DNA of 64,000 nucleotides from Alphaproteobacteria bacterium (GCA_021775915.1 JAJFGW010000037.1:35620-99619); one strand, 5' to 3'; positions 17,341-26,011 are shown, numbered from the stretch's first letter. The notes: a model not told the origin generated them from the letters alone. Program-made: numbers and translations.

Positions 17341-19122
17341 ATGCCCACCTATAAGGCCCCATTAGAAAACATCAAATTTGTTTTGCATGATGTTCTTGAT
17401 ACAGAACAGCTTTCAAAGCTTCCTGGTTATGAAGACGCAACGCTGGAGTTGATCGAACAGATTACCGAAGAAGGCGCAAAAATATGTGAACAGGTCTTGT
17501 TTCCTATCAATCAGAGCGGTGATGAAGAAGGATGCGTACTGGAAAACAACATTGTACGTACACCAAAGGGATTCAAGGAAGCTTACGATGTTTTTGCCGA
17601 AGGCGGCTGGTGCGGGTTATCCGGCGATCCGGACTATGGCGGCATGGGCATGCCGGTACTGGTTAATACCGTGATGCAGGAAATGATCTGCTCCGCCAAT
17701 ATGAGCTTTGGCATGTACCCCGGCCTCTCTCAGGGCGCTTATGAGGCGCTGCATACAATGGGTACGGACGAGCAAAAACAAACTTATTTACCCAAATTAA
17801 TCACTGGCGAATGGTCGGGAACGATGTGCCTGACTGAGCCGCATTGCGGTACTGACCTTGGTTTAATTAAATCCAAAGCTATTCCTAATGACGATGACTC
17901 TTACAATATCAACGGCACAAAAATATTTATTTCGGCGGGAGAACATGACCTCACAGAAAATATTATCCATCTTGTGCTGGCAAAACTCCCCGATGCGCCG
18001 GAAGGGGTAAAAGGTATTTCCCTGTTTGTTGTGCCCAAACTCCTACCCGAAGACAGCTCTGCTAACGGTGTCACTTGCGGTTCGATCGAACATAAAATGG
18101 GCATCAAGGCCAGCTCCACCTGCGTTATTAACCTTGATAATGCTAAAGGCTGGTTGGTTGGTGAGGCCCACAAAGGCCTAAAGGCCATGTTTATCATGAT
18201 GAACGCGGCGCGGCTCGGGGTCGCCATGCAAGGTCTTGGTATTGCCGAAGTGGCACAGCAAAATGCGGTGGCCTATGCAAAAGAGCGCCTGCAGATGCGC
18301 GCGCTGGACGGTATAAAAGAACCGGACAAGCCCGCCGACCCGATCATTGTCCACCCTGATGTCCGGCGCATGCTGCTAACCGGTAAAGCCTTTACCGAAG
18401 GCGCACGTGCTTTGTCTTACTGGGTCGGGCTCAATCTGGATATTTCACAAAAACACCCGGATAAAAACAAACGCAAAGAAGCTGACGATCTGGTCGCACT
18501 TTTGACCCCCATTATCAAAGCCTATCAAACCGATATGGGCAGCGAGATTGCCAATATGGCCGTGCAGGTTTACGGCGGCCATGGTTATATTCAGGAACAA
18601 GGCGTTGAACAATATGTCCGCGATGCCCGTATTGCCCAAATTTACGAAGGCGCGAATGGTATTCAGGCGCTTGATTTGGTTGGCCGGAAAATGGGGCAAG
18701 GCTACGGGCGCCTGTTACGCCGCTTTTTCCACCCGGTACAAAATTTTATTGAGACGCATCAGGCGGATGAAAATCTGCAGGAATTTATCTTCCCGCTCGC
18801 CAAGGCCTTTTCAAAACTACAACAAGCCACCGCGATGACCGCACAAAAAGGCATGAAAGACCCGAATGAAGCGGGCGCAGCGTCGGTGGATTATTTGCGT
18901 CTTCTGGCCCTTGTGGCTATGGGCTATATGTGGCTGCAAATGGCGCAGGCTGCCCATAAAAAGCTAGAAAGGGGAACGGACGGGCGCGATGAATTTTACG
19001 AGAGCAAAATTATCACCGCGCGCTTTTTCTTCACCAAAATGCTCCCCGAAAGTGACTGGCACTTCAAGGCCATTATGGCCGGAGCGGAACCGGTGATGGA
19101 GCTTAAAGCCGCTAATTTTTAA
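17341..19122 (+). CDS. fadE: Acyl-CoA dehydrogenase of the long FadE/DmdC-like type
   Basis: The 593-residue flavoprotein carries the acyl-CoA dehydrogenase core plus the extra C-terminal domain of the roughly 600-residue subfamily. Visible blocks are CLTEPHCGTDLGLIKSKA (FAD-contact region near 160-180), KIFISAGEHDLTENI, IEHKMGIKASSTCVI, and the C-terminal core VQVYGGHGYIQEQGVEQYVRDARI with YEGANGIQALDLVGRK. It oxidises acyl-CoA to the enoyl-CoA, the first step of beta-oxidation. The same subfamily includes the methylmercaptopropionyl-CoA dehydrogenase DmdC, so substrate chain length is uncertain; with thiolase and a FadN-type protein nearby, fatty acids are likeliest. Confidence 0.88.
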   Translation: MPTYKAPLENIKFVLHDVLDTEQLSKLPGYEDATLELIEQITEEGAKICEQVLFPINQSGDEEGCVLENNIVRTPKGFKEAYDVFAEGGWCGLSGDPDYGGMGMPVLVNTVMQEMICSANMSFGMYPGLSQGAYEALHTMGTDEQKQTYLPKLITGEWSGTMCLTEPHCGTDLGLIKSKAIPNDDDSYNINGTKIFISAGEHDLTENIIHLVLAKLPDAPEGVKGISLFVVPKLLPEDSSANGVTCGSIEHKMGIKASSTCVINLDNAKGWLVGEAHKGLKAMFIMMNAARLGVAMQGLGIAEVAQQNAVAYAKERLQMRALDGIKEPDKPADPIIVHPDVRRMLLTGKAFTEGARALSYWVGLNLDISQKHPDKNKRKEADDLVALLTPIIKAYQTDMGSEIANMAVQVYGGHGYIQEQGVEQYVRDARIAQIYEGANGIQALDLVGRKMGQGYGRLLRRFFHPVQNFIETHQADENLQEFIFPLAKAFSKLQQATAMTAQKGMKDPNEAGAASVDYLRLLALVAMGYMWLQMAQAAHKKLERGTDGRDEFYESKIITARFFFTKMLPESDWHFKAIMAGAEPVMELKAANF

Positions 19123-19420
19123 GCGTTGGAACTTGCAGACCGGAACTGTTTTGTTTTTGCGCAAAACCTTCTTTTATTTGTGGGTGCTGACCGCTCAATG
19201 TGTGTTTAATTTGAGTTTTTAAACGACCAGGAACAATATCCCTTTCGTTAAGGCTGCCAAAGTTAATGCGGGCGAAACCCTCTTTCTCCATTTGGGTTTT
19301 ATGCTTTGTTCCATCAACCAAATCCCAGCCTTCTGCTTTCAAAGATTTGATCGTAGCCCCGACACGAGCCTTATTTTGTATCAAAAGGTCTTCTGTGCTC
19401 ACATCCTTTACTTTCGACAT
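19112..19420 (-). CDS. Unrecognised small protein
   Basis: The 102-residue product starts at ATG 19420, with GCGGAAAAAGAAA just upstream as a weak ribosome site. It is basic and soluble, and includes KVGATIKSLKAEGWDL-like helical and KEGFARINFGSLNERDIVPG segments. Its 3' end overlaps the end of fadE by 11 bases on the opposite strand. No known family comes to mind, and the call as a gene rests only on length, start context and composition. Confidence 0.4.
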   Translation of the reverse strand: MSKVKDVSTEDLLIQNKARVGATIKSLKAEGWDLVDGTKHKTQMEKEGFARINFGSLNERDIVPGRLKTQIKHTLSGQHPQIKEGFAQKQNSSGLQVPTLKN

Positions 19421-19493
19421 TTTCTTTTTCCGCTTGTTTCACTTCTTCCATTGTTATGGATTATTCTTTAGAAGTAGTTAAAAAGGATTTTAG

Positions 19494-20354
19494 ATGCAAG
19501 ATAATATAAAAAAATTAAGCGCCCCTACCATTATCCAGACCGTGATCGATTTACGTACCAGCGTAAAACAAGCGCGGCTGAAAAACAAAACAATCGCGCT
19601 CGTTCCCACGATGGGCGCGCTCCATGACGGGCATATGGAGCTAGTACGAACAGGGCTTAAACACGCAAATCACGTGATTGTCAGTATTTTTGTTAACCCG
19701 ACCCAATTTGGCGCGGGTGAAGATTTATCCAGCTATCCACGCACCTGGGATGCTGACCTTGAAAAATTAACAGCCACGGGTGCCCATACAATATTTTTCC
19801 CATCTGTTGATGAAATGTACCCGGACGGCTTTGAGACAACGATATCGGTCAGCGGCGTGAGCGAACCTCTGGAAGGCGCACAGCGCCCCAGTCATTTTGA
19901 TGGTGTCGCCACAGTGGTTTCCAAACTTCTCCTCCAGTCCCTACCGGATATTGCGCTGTTCGGCGAAAAAGACTGGCAACAATTACAGGTGATTAAACGC
20001 ATGACCGCCGACCTTAACATCCCGGTAAAAATAACCGGCGTGCCTATCGTGCGCGATAAAAACGGGCTGGCACTATCCTCGCGCAATGCTTACTTGAACG
20101 AAGAACAATACAAAATCGCCTGCCATTTGAATAAAACCCTGCTTGCCATGGCAGAAAAGCTAAAAGAAAAAGAAACCATAGACGGCGTACAACAATGGGG
20201 CGTAGCGCAATTAAAACAGGCCGGGTTTGACGCTATTGATTATCTTGAAATCTGCGATGCCGCCACACTAGGTAAGCCCGGCATAGGCCCCTTGCGTATT
20301 CTTGCCGCTGTAAAATGCGGCAAAGCACGCCTGATTGACAACATTGGTGTTTGA
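19494..20354 (+). CDS. panC: Pantoate--beta-alanine ligase (pantothenate synthetase)
   Basis: PanC joins pantoate and beta-alanine with ATP to make pantothenate, the precursor of coenzyme A. The 286-residue protein has PTMGALHDGHMELV (the HIGH-like ATP site), VSIFVNPTQFGAGEDLSSYPRT, then ALFGEKDWQQLQVIKRM and GVPIVRDKNGLALSSRN. The length matches the family. The start at 19494 follows AAAAGGATTTTAG. No panB is in the window. The next gene begins at 20416 on the same strand, so pantothenate and the HExxH-like protein may be co-transcribed. Confidence 0.97.
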   Translation: MQDNIKKLSAPTIIQTVIDLRTSVKQARLKNKTIALVPTMGALHDGHMELVRTGLKHANHVIVSIFVNPTQFGAGEDLSSYPRTWDADLEKLTATGAHTIFFPSVDEMYPDGFETTISVSGVSEPLEGAQRPSHFDGVATVVSKLLLQSLPDIALFGEKDWQQLQVIKRMTADLNIPVKITGVPIVRDKNGLALSSRNAYLNEEQYKIACHLNKTLLAMAEKLKEKETIDGVQQWGVAQLKQAGFDAIDYLEICDAATLGKPGIGPLRILAAVKCGKARLIDNIGV

Positions 20355-20415
20355 CATAACTTAAACCTCTGTGCTAAAACTCTTCTTTTATAAAATTAAA
20401 GAGGGACAGCAAAGA

Positions 20416-21366
20416 ATGCGGAGAAAACTACCCAATTTTGCCTATCAACTACAGGGGGATAAAGCTGATGATAATTTTGTCATTATTGGCGAAAACGACC
20501 AATCGAGCTGGCCCAAAAAAGTTCTTTCCGGATTATTGAAAAATTTCTACACAACCAGTCCGCTTTTTCAAAATATGAAGCAGCTTTTATCTTCTAGTAA
20601 CGTGGCTATCGGCATTGATAATCCGGAGGACAGCCCTTTAAATCTTGGAAACAATTCAGGCAATGACGGCGTCTATATTGCAGAGACAGGCTGTATTATT
20701 ATAAGAAAAGATCTTGTCACCATGGAAAGTATGAAAAGTCCCAAAAATCTGATCAATTTACTGACTATCCTGCCGCATGAAATGACACATGCCACTCATG
20801 ACATTAAGAATCTTTTTTCAATCAATATGGACAGACTTGATTATATTCAAAATGAAATGGCGACCGAAGCCGCTGCATATACCAACACAATCATGGCGCA
20901 TTGGTATTTAAGCCATAATGAACCGATGGTAAAACAAATCCCGGCCTTAAAAAAAATCTGGGACTCTATAAAAAAAATGGGAGAAGATAAATTACCTCCA
21001 TATCTTGCCGCCATGCATGAAGCGCGTATGATTTTTGGCACACATGCAAATAAAAATGGAAATATCAGTGATCTAAAATATGCATGGAAGGACACGTTTA
21101 AAAATCTTTTCTGTGAAAACGAATATTTTCCAATAGTCTATTTGGAACGTACAGATCAAAAATACAGTCACATACAAAAAACTCTAACCAACGAATTTAA
21201 CAACCAGCAAAAAATTTCCTTCACGGCGGCGCGACTAGGGCAATTTATGGCACTGCCCGGCTTTGATATGACGGCAGATAAAGCAGAGCTGGAAGAGATG
21301 ATCGTAGAAAACAAAGCGTTACTATCACAGAATAGATATAGAAGCCTTATTCATTTGAAGTTATAA
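20416..21366 (+). CDS. Putative zinc metallopeptidase-like protein (HExxH motif)
   Basis: I take ATG 20416 as start because GAGGGA lies nine bases upstream; an in-frame GTG at 20371 has no ribosome site. The 316-residue protein has HEMTH at residues 121-125 on a predicted helix, with another His at 128, and a downstream EAAAY segment whose Glu151, 26 residues after H125, could be a third ligand, as in gluzincin-type enzymes. It has no signal peptide, so it would be cytosolic unless exported by another path. The rest is unrecognised. It sits between panC and the SCP2 gene, 8 bases before the latter. Peptidase activity is inference. Confidence 0.55.
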   Translation: MRRKLPNFAYQLQGDKADDNFVIIGENDQSSWPKKVLSGLLKNFYTTSPLFQNMKQLLSSSNVAIGIDNPEDSPLNLGNNSGNDGVYIAETGCIIIRKDLVTMESMKSPKNLINLLTILPHEMTHATHDIKNLFSINMDRLDYIQNEMATEAAAYTNTIMAHWYLSHNEPMVKQIPALKKIWDSIKKMGEDKLPPYLAAMHEARMIFGTHANKNGNISDLKYAWKDTFKNLFCENEYFPIVYLERTDQKYSHIQKTLTNEFNNQQKISFTAARLGQFMALPGFDMTADKAELEEMIVENKALLSQNRYRSLIHLKL

Positions 21367-21373
21367 TGCCCTC

Positions 21374-21676
21374 ATGAGTCTTGAATTTGTCACCGCAGAA
21401 ATAAAGAAGAAAATGACCCGCGCTGCCGGGCTGCAAGCGAAGGTCAAGTTCGATTTTGGCGATGATGGCGTTGTCTTTGTCGACACCACACAAGACCCGC
21501 CCGTCATTAGCAACGATGACACAGAGGCAGAAACCACACTTTCCTGCCCTATGGATATTTTCAAAGGTTTTATCGACGGGTCGCAAGACCCCAATATCGC
21601 CTTCATGATGGGAAAACTCAAAGTTCAAGGCTCCATGGGGCTAGCCATGAAGCTGAACTCAATTCTGGAAGATTAA
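21374..21676 (+). CDS. SCP2 sterol-binding domain protein
   Basis: The 100-residue protein is a stand-alone SCP2 domain: an N-terminal helix, the strand pair VKFDFGDDGVVFVD, then ETTLSCPMDIFKGFIDGS and the C-terminal FMMGKLKVQGSMGLAMKL that forms the lipid-binding tunnel lid. SCP2 proteins bind acyl-CoA, fatty acids or sterol-like lipids; short bacterial versions often accompany lipid metabolism. It starts 8 bases after the HExxH-like gene, so the two share a transcript. It converges on the SCO gene with no intervening space. Confidence 0.92.
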   Translation: MSLEFVTAEIKKKMTRAAGLQAKVKFDFGDDGVVFVDTTQDPPVISNDDTEAETTLSCPMDIFKGFIDGSQDPNIAFMMGKLKVQGSMGLAMKLNSILED

Positions 21677-21678
21677 TA

Positions 21679-22323
21679 TTAAAGCTGTTCTAAAATAGCT
21701 TCTATTTGCTGCGCCACATCGGCAGGCGTGTCTTCTACTGAGAACAGCGCCAAAGGCTTATCATCCGGTGTCATCAAAAACATATAAGATGAATGGTTCA
21801 TCGTATAATCGGACAAAGCAGGGTCTTCAACCTTAGCCGCATAGACCTTGTAAGAATCCTGTACGGCTTTAATTTGCTCAAGACTGCCGGTCAGACCCAC
21901 GAGCCTTGGGTGAAACATTTCAACATAGCTCTTCATAACATCCGGCGTATCGCGCTCCGGGTCTGTACTTACGAAAAGCGGCTGGATGCCTTCAGCATAT
22001 TGCCCCAATGTATTTAACACAGAGGCCATTTTTTGCAGCTCTGTCGGGCATATTTCCGGACAGAATGTAAAACCAAAATAAACCAGCTTATAAGAAGCGC
22101 TGTAATCTTCTTCCGTAACAGAATTACCGTTATGGTCGATTAATGTAAATGACCCGCCAATAGCGGCGCCAGCAAGAGCTGCTCCAGCCGCCGGTTCAAT
22201 CTGTGCCACAGAAACCCCTGCGCCCACTTCTTTATTGACAGTATGCCATGCCGCTCCTGTGCCAAACAAAAAACCAAGCAAACAAAGAAAAGCAACTTGT
22301 CCAATACGCTTATTCATTCTCAT
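21679..22323 (-). CDS. SCO1/SenC family copper-binding protein
   Basis: SCO proteins deliver copper to cytochrome oxidase or act as thiol-disulfide oxidoreductases outside the cytosol. The 214-residue protein has one N-terminal membrane anchor (residues about 8-26), then a thioredoxin-like fold with the copper motif CPEIC in FGFTFCPEICPTELQ and the distal histidine in DYTMNHSSYMFL, so all three copper ligands are present. I place the start at ATG 22323 behind GGAAGGATTC; an ATG at 22335 is possible but overlaps that ribosome site. It ends 3 bases from the SCP2 stop. No cytochrome oxidase genes are near. Confidence 0.9.
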   Translation of the reverse strand: MRMNKRIGQVAFLCLLGFLFGTGAAWHTVNKEVGAGVSVAQIEPAAGAALAGAAIGGSFTLIDHNGNSVTEEDYSASYKLVYFGFTFCPEICPTELQKMASVLNTLGQYAEGIQPLFVSTDPERDTPDVMKSYVEMFHPRLVGLTGSLEQIKAVQDSYKVYAAKVEDPALSDYTMNHSSYMFLMTPDDKPLALFSVEDTPADVAQQIEAILEQL

Positions 22324-22421
22324 GAATCCTTCCATATTTAGTATAATACCACATTTAATATATTATGGTATATCAACTTCTGTATGAAAGAGCAAACTCA
22401 AAAGAACATTATTTTACGGGT

Positions 22422-23177
22422 CTAAAGCACATCAAGCATATCCGCGACGAGTGGATGACGAACAATATCAACCTGCTTCAAGCGCACAACGGCAATATCT
22501 TCAACCATCTCAAGCTTTTCGGATATTGGCGACAAGCCTGACATACCATCCAGCAAATCACTTTGATCCGGATCGCCCGTAATCACCATCGTCGAGTGCC
22601 AACCAAGCCGTGAGAGTATCATTTTAAGCTGGCCATAAGTACAATTCTGCGCCTCATCAATAACGACAAAAGCGTTGTTTAAAGTACGCCCGCGCATAAA
22701 CCCGACCGGCGCAATTTCAATTGTACCGTCCTCCATAAGCTGCCGCACTTTCCTGCCACCCATACGATCACCGAGCGCATCATAAAGAGGGCGCAAATAA
22801 GGCCCCATTTTATCGTGCAAGTCACCAGGAAGAAAACCAAGGCTTTCCCCGGCCTCCATCGCAGGACGAGAGAGAATAATCCGTTCAACGCTGCCCTCTT
22901 CCAGCGCTTCAACAGCGGCAGAAATAGCCAGATATGTTTTGCCGGTTCCGGCAGGTCCAATGGCAAGAGAAAGATTTTTGCTCTTAATTGCCTCCATCAG
23001 AGCTTCCTGACCTTCCGAGCGCGGCTTCACCCGCTTTATATATTTTTTATCGCGCGCATTATCTATTTTGTTGTCAAGCGGATGCCATTTCTGATCATCA
23101 AAGACACTACGAACAACATTCCCATCATTGTTCTGATGAATAGAGGATTGACGTTTCTTGCTGCGTTTTTTAGCCAT
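22422..23177 (-). CDS. phoH: PhoH family ATPase
   Basis: PhoH proteins are P-loop ATPases with a helicase-like core linked to RNA metabolism. The 251-residue protein has the Walker A motif in GPAGTGKTYLA near residues 77-87, the conserved SRPAMEAGESLGFLPGDLHDKM, the Walker B-like VVIDEAQNCTYGQLKMILSRLG and the TGDPDQSDL motif near the C-terminus. The N-terminus is a basic tail (KKRSKKRQS). The ribosome site AAGGAGCTCTTCC is strong. ybeY, the usual neighbour, is absent. A structured RNA region ending in an intrinsic terminator lies just upstream, so expression may be attenuated. Confidence 0.93.
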   Translation of the reverse strand: MAKKRSKKRQSSIHQNNDGNVVRSVFDDQKWHPLDNKIDNARDKKYIKRVKPRSEGQEALMEAIKSKNLSLAIGPAGTGKTYLAISAAVEALEEGSVERIILSRPAMEAGESLGFLPGDLHDKMGPYLRPLYDALGDRMGGRKVRQLMEDGTIEIAPVGFMRGRTLNNAFVVIDEAQNCTYGQLKMILSRLGWHSTMVITGDPDQSDLLDGMSGLSPISEKLEMVEDIAVVRLKQVDIVRHPLVADMLDVL

Positions 23178-23239
23178 GGAAGAGCTCCTTTCAAAAAGAG
23201 GAAGGGGGAGGGGAGGGGAGAAAAAAGGAAATTAAAAAC

Positions 23240-23268
23240 AAAAAAAACCGTGCGAACGAGGCACGGTT
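23240..23268 (-). terminator. Intrinsic terminator between the structured RNA and phoH
   Basis: AACCGTGC 23246-23253 pairs with GCACGGTT 23261-23268 around a 7-base loop; read on the minus strand it is followed by a run of at least seven T. This is a textbook intrinsic terminator, 63 bases upstream of the phoH start on the same strand. Confidence 0.85.
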
Positions 23269-23437
23269 ACAGAGAGTAATACTTCTTTTCAGCCATCTTG
23301 TGGCAGGCTTTTCTAGCCTGTAAGGGTCAGATCGAAATGGAAGTAAACGCAAAGTGAGCAAATAAAATCCTTTATTGAGCGTTTCTGTTACCATGCTAAC
23401 AGAAAAACCTCAATCTGACTACAGGCTTTCCTGCAAA
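23240..23437 (-). ncRNA. Candidate structured RNA or attenuated leader upstream of phoH
   Basis: This gene-free stretch can fold into one long element. On the plus coordinates AGCCTGTA 23315-23322 pairs with TACAGGCT 23420-23427, GTCAGAT 23326-23332 with ATCTGAC 23413-23419, GCAGG 23303-23307 with CCTGC 23430-23434, and inside these ATTGAG 23374-23379 with CTCAAT 23409-23414 (minor overlap with the outer stem) and TTTCTGTTA 23382-23390 with TAACAGAAA 23397-23405 around a 6-base loop. It ends in a strong minus-strand terminator. Either it is an independent small RNA of about 200 bases or the regulated leader of phoH. I recognise no known class (not tmRNA, RNase P, SRP or a familiar 6S). Confidence 0.55.
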
Positions 23438-23454
23438 TTAACCGAGTTTTAAAA

Positions 23455-24291
23455 TCAGGCTGCCAGTTTTTTGATTTTTTTTGTTTCCAAAGCTATGCGC
23501 CACCATGCAATTTTCGTGGCTATCTTATGCGGCAAGCTGTGCGGTTTAAAACCGCAGGCCTTGAATACCATAGCGACCACACGATCCATATGCTTGAACT
23601 GATAATAACTATAAGCGCGACTCATATAGGCCTTATTGTATGTTTTGCGATCATAGGGCTCACCATCATTCGTGATATTGGCGGCATAATAGGCATAGGA
23701 CAATTCATCGTCTTCACTCTCGGCTATGCGGCCAAGAGCAATTTTCAAACGACCAAAGCGTGACAGTCCTTCTTTTTCCAAATATTTATTCAGCGTGTCA
23801 TAAAATAATTTGTAATGCCGAAATTCATCGGCGGCGATATGTTTGCAAATTTCTTTTAAGACAGGCTCATTCGTTGCATCACCAATGGCGCTGTAATAAC
23901 TGGAAGTGCCCGTCTCCACCATACAGCGCGCAACCATTTCACCACTACGACTGCCACGCACAGAACTTTTTGAATTATCCAGAAAATGTTCCGGGACATA
24001 ACCGGCGCGGAATTTAGCCATCGCGACTTCAAGACTCCATGACGGATCAATCTTTTCCGCCCAGGCACCTAGCGCCGCGCCATGCTGCACCTCTTCCACG
24101 GCCCATTGCCTCGTTATTTTTTGAAACTCAGAATCATCATGAAAAATGCGACACAGGTAATCAGCATAACTTTCCGCATTATACTCAACCAGCGCCGCCG
24201 CTTTTATAACCTGCAACAGATCAGAGTTAACCAGCGCCGGGGCAAGCTGGTCCCACTTTAGTCCTTCAATTGTCCAATGCTCATTTGTCAT
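23455..24291 (-). CDS. Ferritin-like diiron-domain protein
   Basis: The 278-residue protein has the four-helix diiron pattern: a Glu in ALVEYNAESYADYL near residue 36, EEVQH in WAVEEVQHGAALGAW near 66-70, a Glu in MVETGTSSYYSAI, and DEFRHYKLFYD near 154-164, giving two ExxH-type pairs. This arrangement is typical of ferritin-like and acyl-ACP desaturase-like oxygen-activating enzymes. There is no signal peptide. The substrate cannot be read from sequence; a hydroxylase or desaturase role is plausible. It lies upstream of the structured RNA and phoH on the same strand. Start at ATG 24291. Confidence 0.75.
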   Translation of the reverse strand: MTNEHWTIEGLKWDQLAPALVNSDLLQVIKAAALVEYNAESYADYLCRIFHDDSEFQKITRQWAVEEVQHGAALGAWAEKIDPSWSLEVAMAKFRAGYVPEHFLDNSKSSVRGSRSGEMVARCMVETGTSSYYSAIGDATNEPVLKEICKHIAADEFRHYKLFYDTLNKYLEKEGLSRFGRLKIALGRIAESEDDELSYAYYAANITNDGEPYDRKTYNKAYMSRAYSYYQFKHMDRVVAMVFKACGFKPHSLPHKIATKIAWWRIALETKKIKKLAA

Positions 24292-24415
24292 GGCCTTTAG
24301 TTAACAAGTTTCACCGAAAGCGGCAAGCTTTTTGGCGCCATACGTATTTTCTTGAACAAAGAATTTATTTTACGTATAGTAAGTCCTATGGTTTTATTTA
24401 TCAGGAAATGCTAGA

Positions 24416-24799
24416 ATGTCTAAAGATAGCGAACAAATGAGTCTGGAAGAAGTTTTTGGTGCTCACAGTCAGGCAACCTTTATCTTTCGCGGTGACTCCA
24501 ATGTAAAAGGCTATCTGGGAACGCCTTTTTTTCAAAAAGGAAAACGCTTCGAAGTTACCACAGAGAATGGCGGTTACACCTTTATTGCAGACCAGGTTAA
24601 AATTAAACCGCTAGATAAAATTACGCCAGATGAGTTTAATCGTCATGTAAACGGAACCATGGTAATGCCTTTGATCCCTTCCGATGAAGGAAAAGAGCTT
24701 AAACCTGAAGAAACCTGTACCGTCGTGGAGTTCAAAACAGAAACAGGCGAACTTATGCCCGCCTGCTGGTTAAATCAAGACCCGCTTCGTCTTGTATAA
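24416..24799 (+). CDS. Unrecognised small soluble protein
   Basis: The 127-residue product starts at ATG 24416 behind CAGGAAATGCTAGA. It is acidic, mostly beta in prediction (ATFIFRGDSNVKGYLGTPFF, then KRFEVTTENGGYTFIADQVKIKPL, then CTVVEFKTETGELMPACW), with no signal peptide or membrane segment. It is a single gene between the divergent ferritin-like gene and the converging nrdB, whose stop is 16 bases away. I do not know the family. Confidence 0.6.
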   Translation: MSKDSEQMSLEEVFGAHSQATFIFRGDSNVKGYLGTPFFQKGKRFEVTTENGGYTFIADQVKIKPLDKITPDEFNRHVNGTMVMPLIPSDEGKELKPEETCTVVEFKTETGELMPACWLNQDPLRLV

Positions 24800-24815
24800 A
24801 AGAGAAACATTGCAG

Positions 24816-25907
24816 CTACGCTGCTTCTTCCTCAGGCTTATCCGTTAAATTCATAGCCCCGATTTTCTTGCCATAGCTGCCAGCAAAAACTTCATCGCTA
24901 AAGACATCTTCCCACGCCCCTTCAGTCGAAGCTTTCGCATATTCGGTAGAGCGGTTTTCAAAGAAGTTTGTGTGCTCGGCACCGTTTAACATCTCATCCA
25001 TCCATGGCAACGGGTTTTTCGTGAGGCCGTAAATAGGCTGAAGTTTAAGCTGCTGCAAACGGCGGTCGCCAATATAACGAATATATTGCTTAACCTCATC
25101 AGGGGTCAGACCTTCAACGCCGCCCATCTCAAAGGCCAGATCAATAAAGGCATCTTCATAACCTATAATTTTCCGGCAACTTTCAGTGATCTCCTCTTTC
25201 AGATCATCAGTCCAGATATCAGGGTTTTCCTGAATAAAAGTATTAAACAGCTTTATCATCGACAGACAGTGCAGCGTTTCATCCCGCACAGACCATGTCA
25301 CAATCTGTCCCATGCCCTTCATTTTATTAAAGCGCGGGAAGTTCATCAAAATGGCAAAGGAGGCAAATAATTGCAGCCCTTCGGTAAAGCCGGAAAACAG
25401 AGCAATCGTTTTAGCAATATCGCGGCGCGAGCTCATATTCGCGGTCTGCATATAATCGAACTTGTCCTTCATTTCCTTGTATTTCATGAAAGCCAGATAT
25501 TCAGCTTCCGGCATGCCCAGCGTATCCAGCAAATGTGAATAGGCAGCAACATGAACCGTTTCAATATTGGAAAAAGCAGAGAGCATCATTTGCACTTCCA
25601 CAGGGCCAAAGACACGGGAATAATGTTTCATGTAACAATTATTAACTTCAACATCGGCCTGCGTGAAAAAGCGGAAGATCTGCGTAAGAAGGTTTTTCTC
25701 GGCGTCTGTCAGGGTTTTCTTCCAATCACGGACATCTTCGGCCATCGGCACTTCTTCAGGAAGCCAGTGCAAACGCTGTTGTGTCAGCCATGCTTCGTAA
25801 CACCAATCATAAAGAAAAGGTTTATAAACATGACGTTCCTGCAAAAGAGGTGACTTGCTTCCCGTTACGTCATCAATAATTTTATTTGTTAGCGGCGTAT
25901 CAGCCAT
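24816..25907 (-). CDS. nrdB: Ribonucleoside-diphosphate reductase class I, beta subunit
   Basis: NrdB holds the diiron-tyrosyl radical cofactor that starts ribonucleotide reduction. The 363-residue protein has the metal and radical residues in their usual order: D in FFTQADVEVNNC, E and H with the radical tyrosine seven residues after the Glu in NIETVHVAAYSHLL, E in GFTEGLQLFASFAIL, and EexxH in RDETLHCLS. The tyrosine is therefore present and the protein is not of the radical-free type. ATG 25907 follows AAGGAG. It is separated from nrdA by 158 bases that hold a terminator, so it may have its own promoter. Confidence 0.96.
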   Translation of the reverse strand: MADTPLTNKIIDDVTGSKSPLLQERHVYKPFLYDWCYEAWLTQQRLHWLPEEVPMAEDVRDWKKTLTDAEKNLLTQIFRFFTQADVEVNNCYMKHYSRVFGPVEVQMMLSAFSNIETVHVAAYSHLLDTLGMPEAEYLAFMKYKEMKDKFDYMQTANMSSRRDIAKTIALFSGFTEGLQLFASFAILMNFPRFNKMKGMGQIVTWSVRDETLHCLSMIKLFNTFIQENPDIWTDDLKEEITESCRKIIGYEDAFIDLAFEMGGVEGLTPDEVKQYIRYIGDRRLQQLKLQPIYGLTKNPLPWMDEMLNGAEHTNFFENRSTEYAKASTEGAWEDVFSDEVFAGSYGKKIGAMNLTDKPEEEAA

Positions 25908-26011
25908 AATTAATTACTCCTTATACTTCCTAACCAATGATTCCCCATAGAGTTTAGTGTAGCCCCCTGTTCGATCACGCCGAGTCTTTTTATACGGTCT
26001 TCCACAGGAAT

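Noticed and set aside
25939..25986. Two GANTC sites (GATTC 25939-25943, GAGTC 25982-25986) upstream of nrdB
   Set aside because: GANTC is expected about once per 256 bases, so two in this region is weak, and no CcrM gene is in the window. Conservation would be needed.
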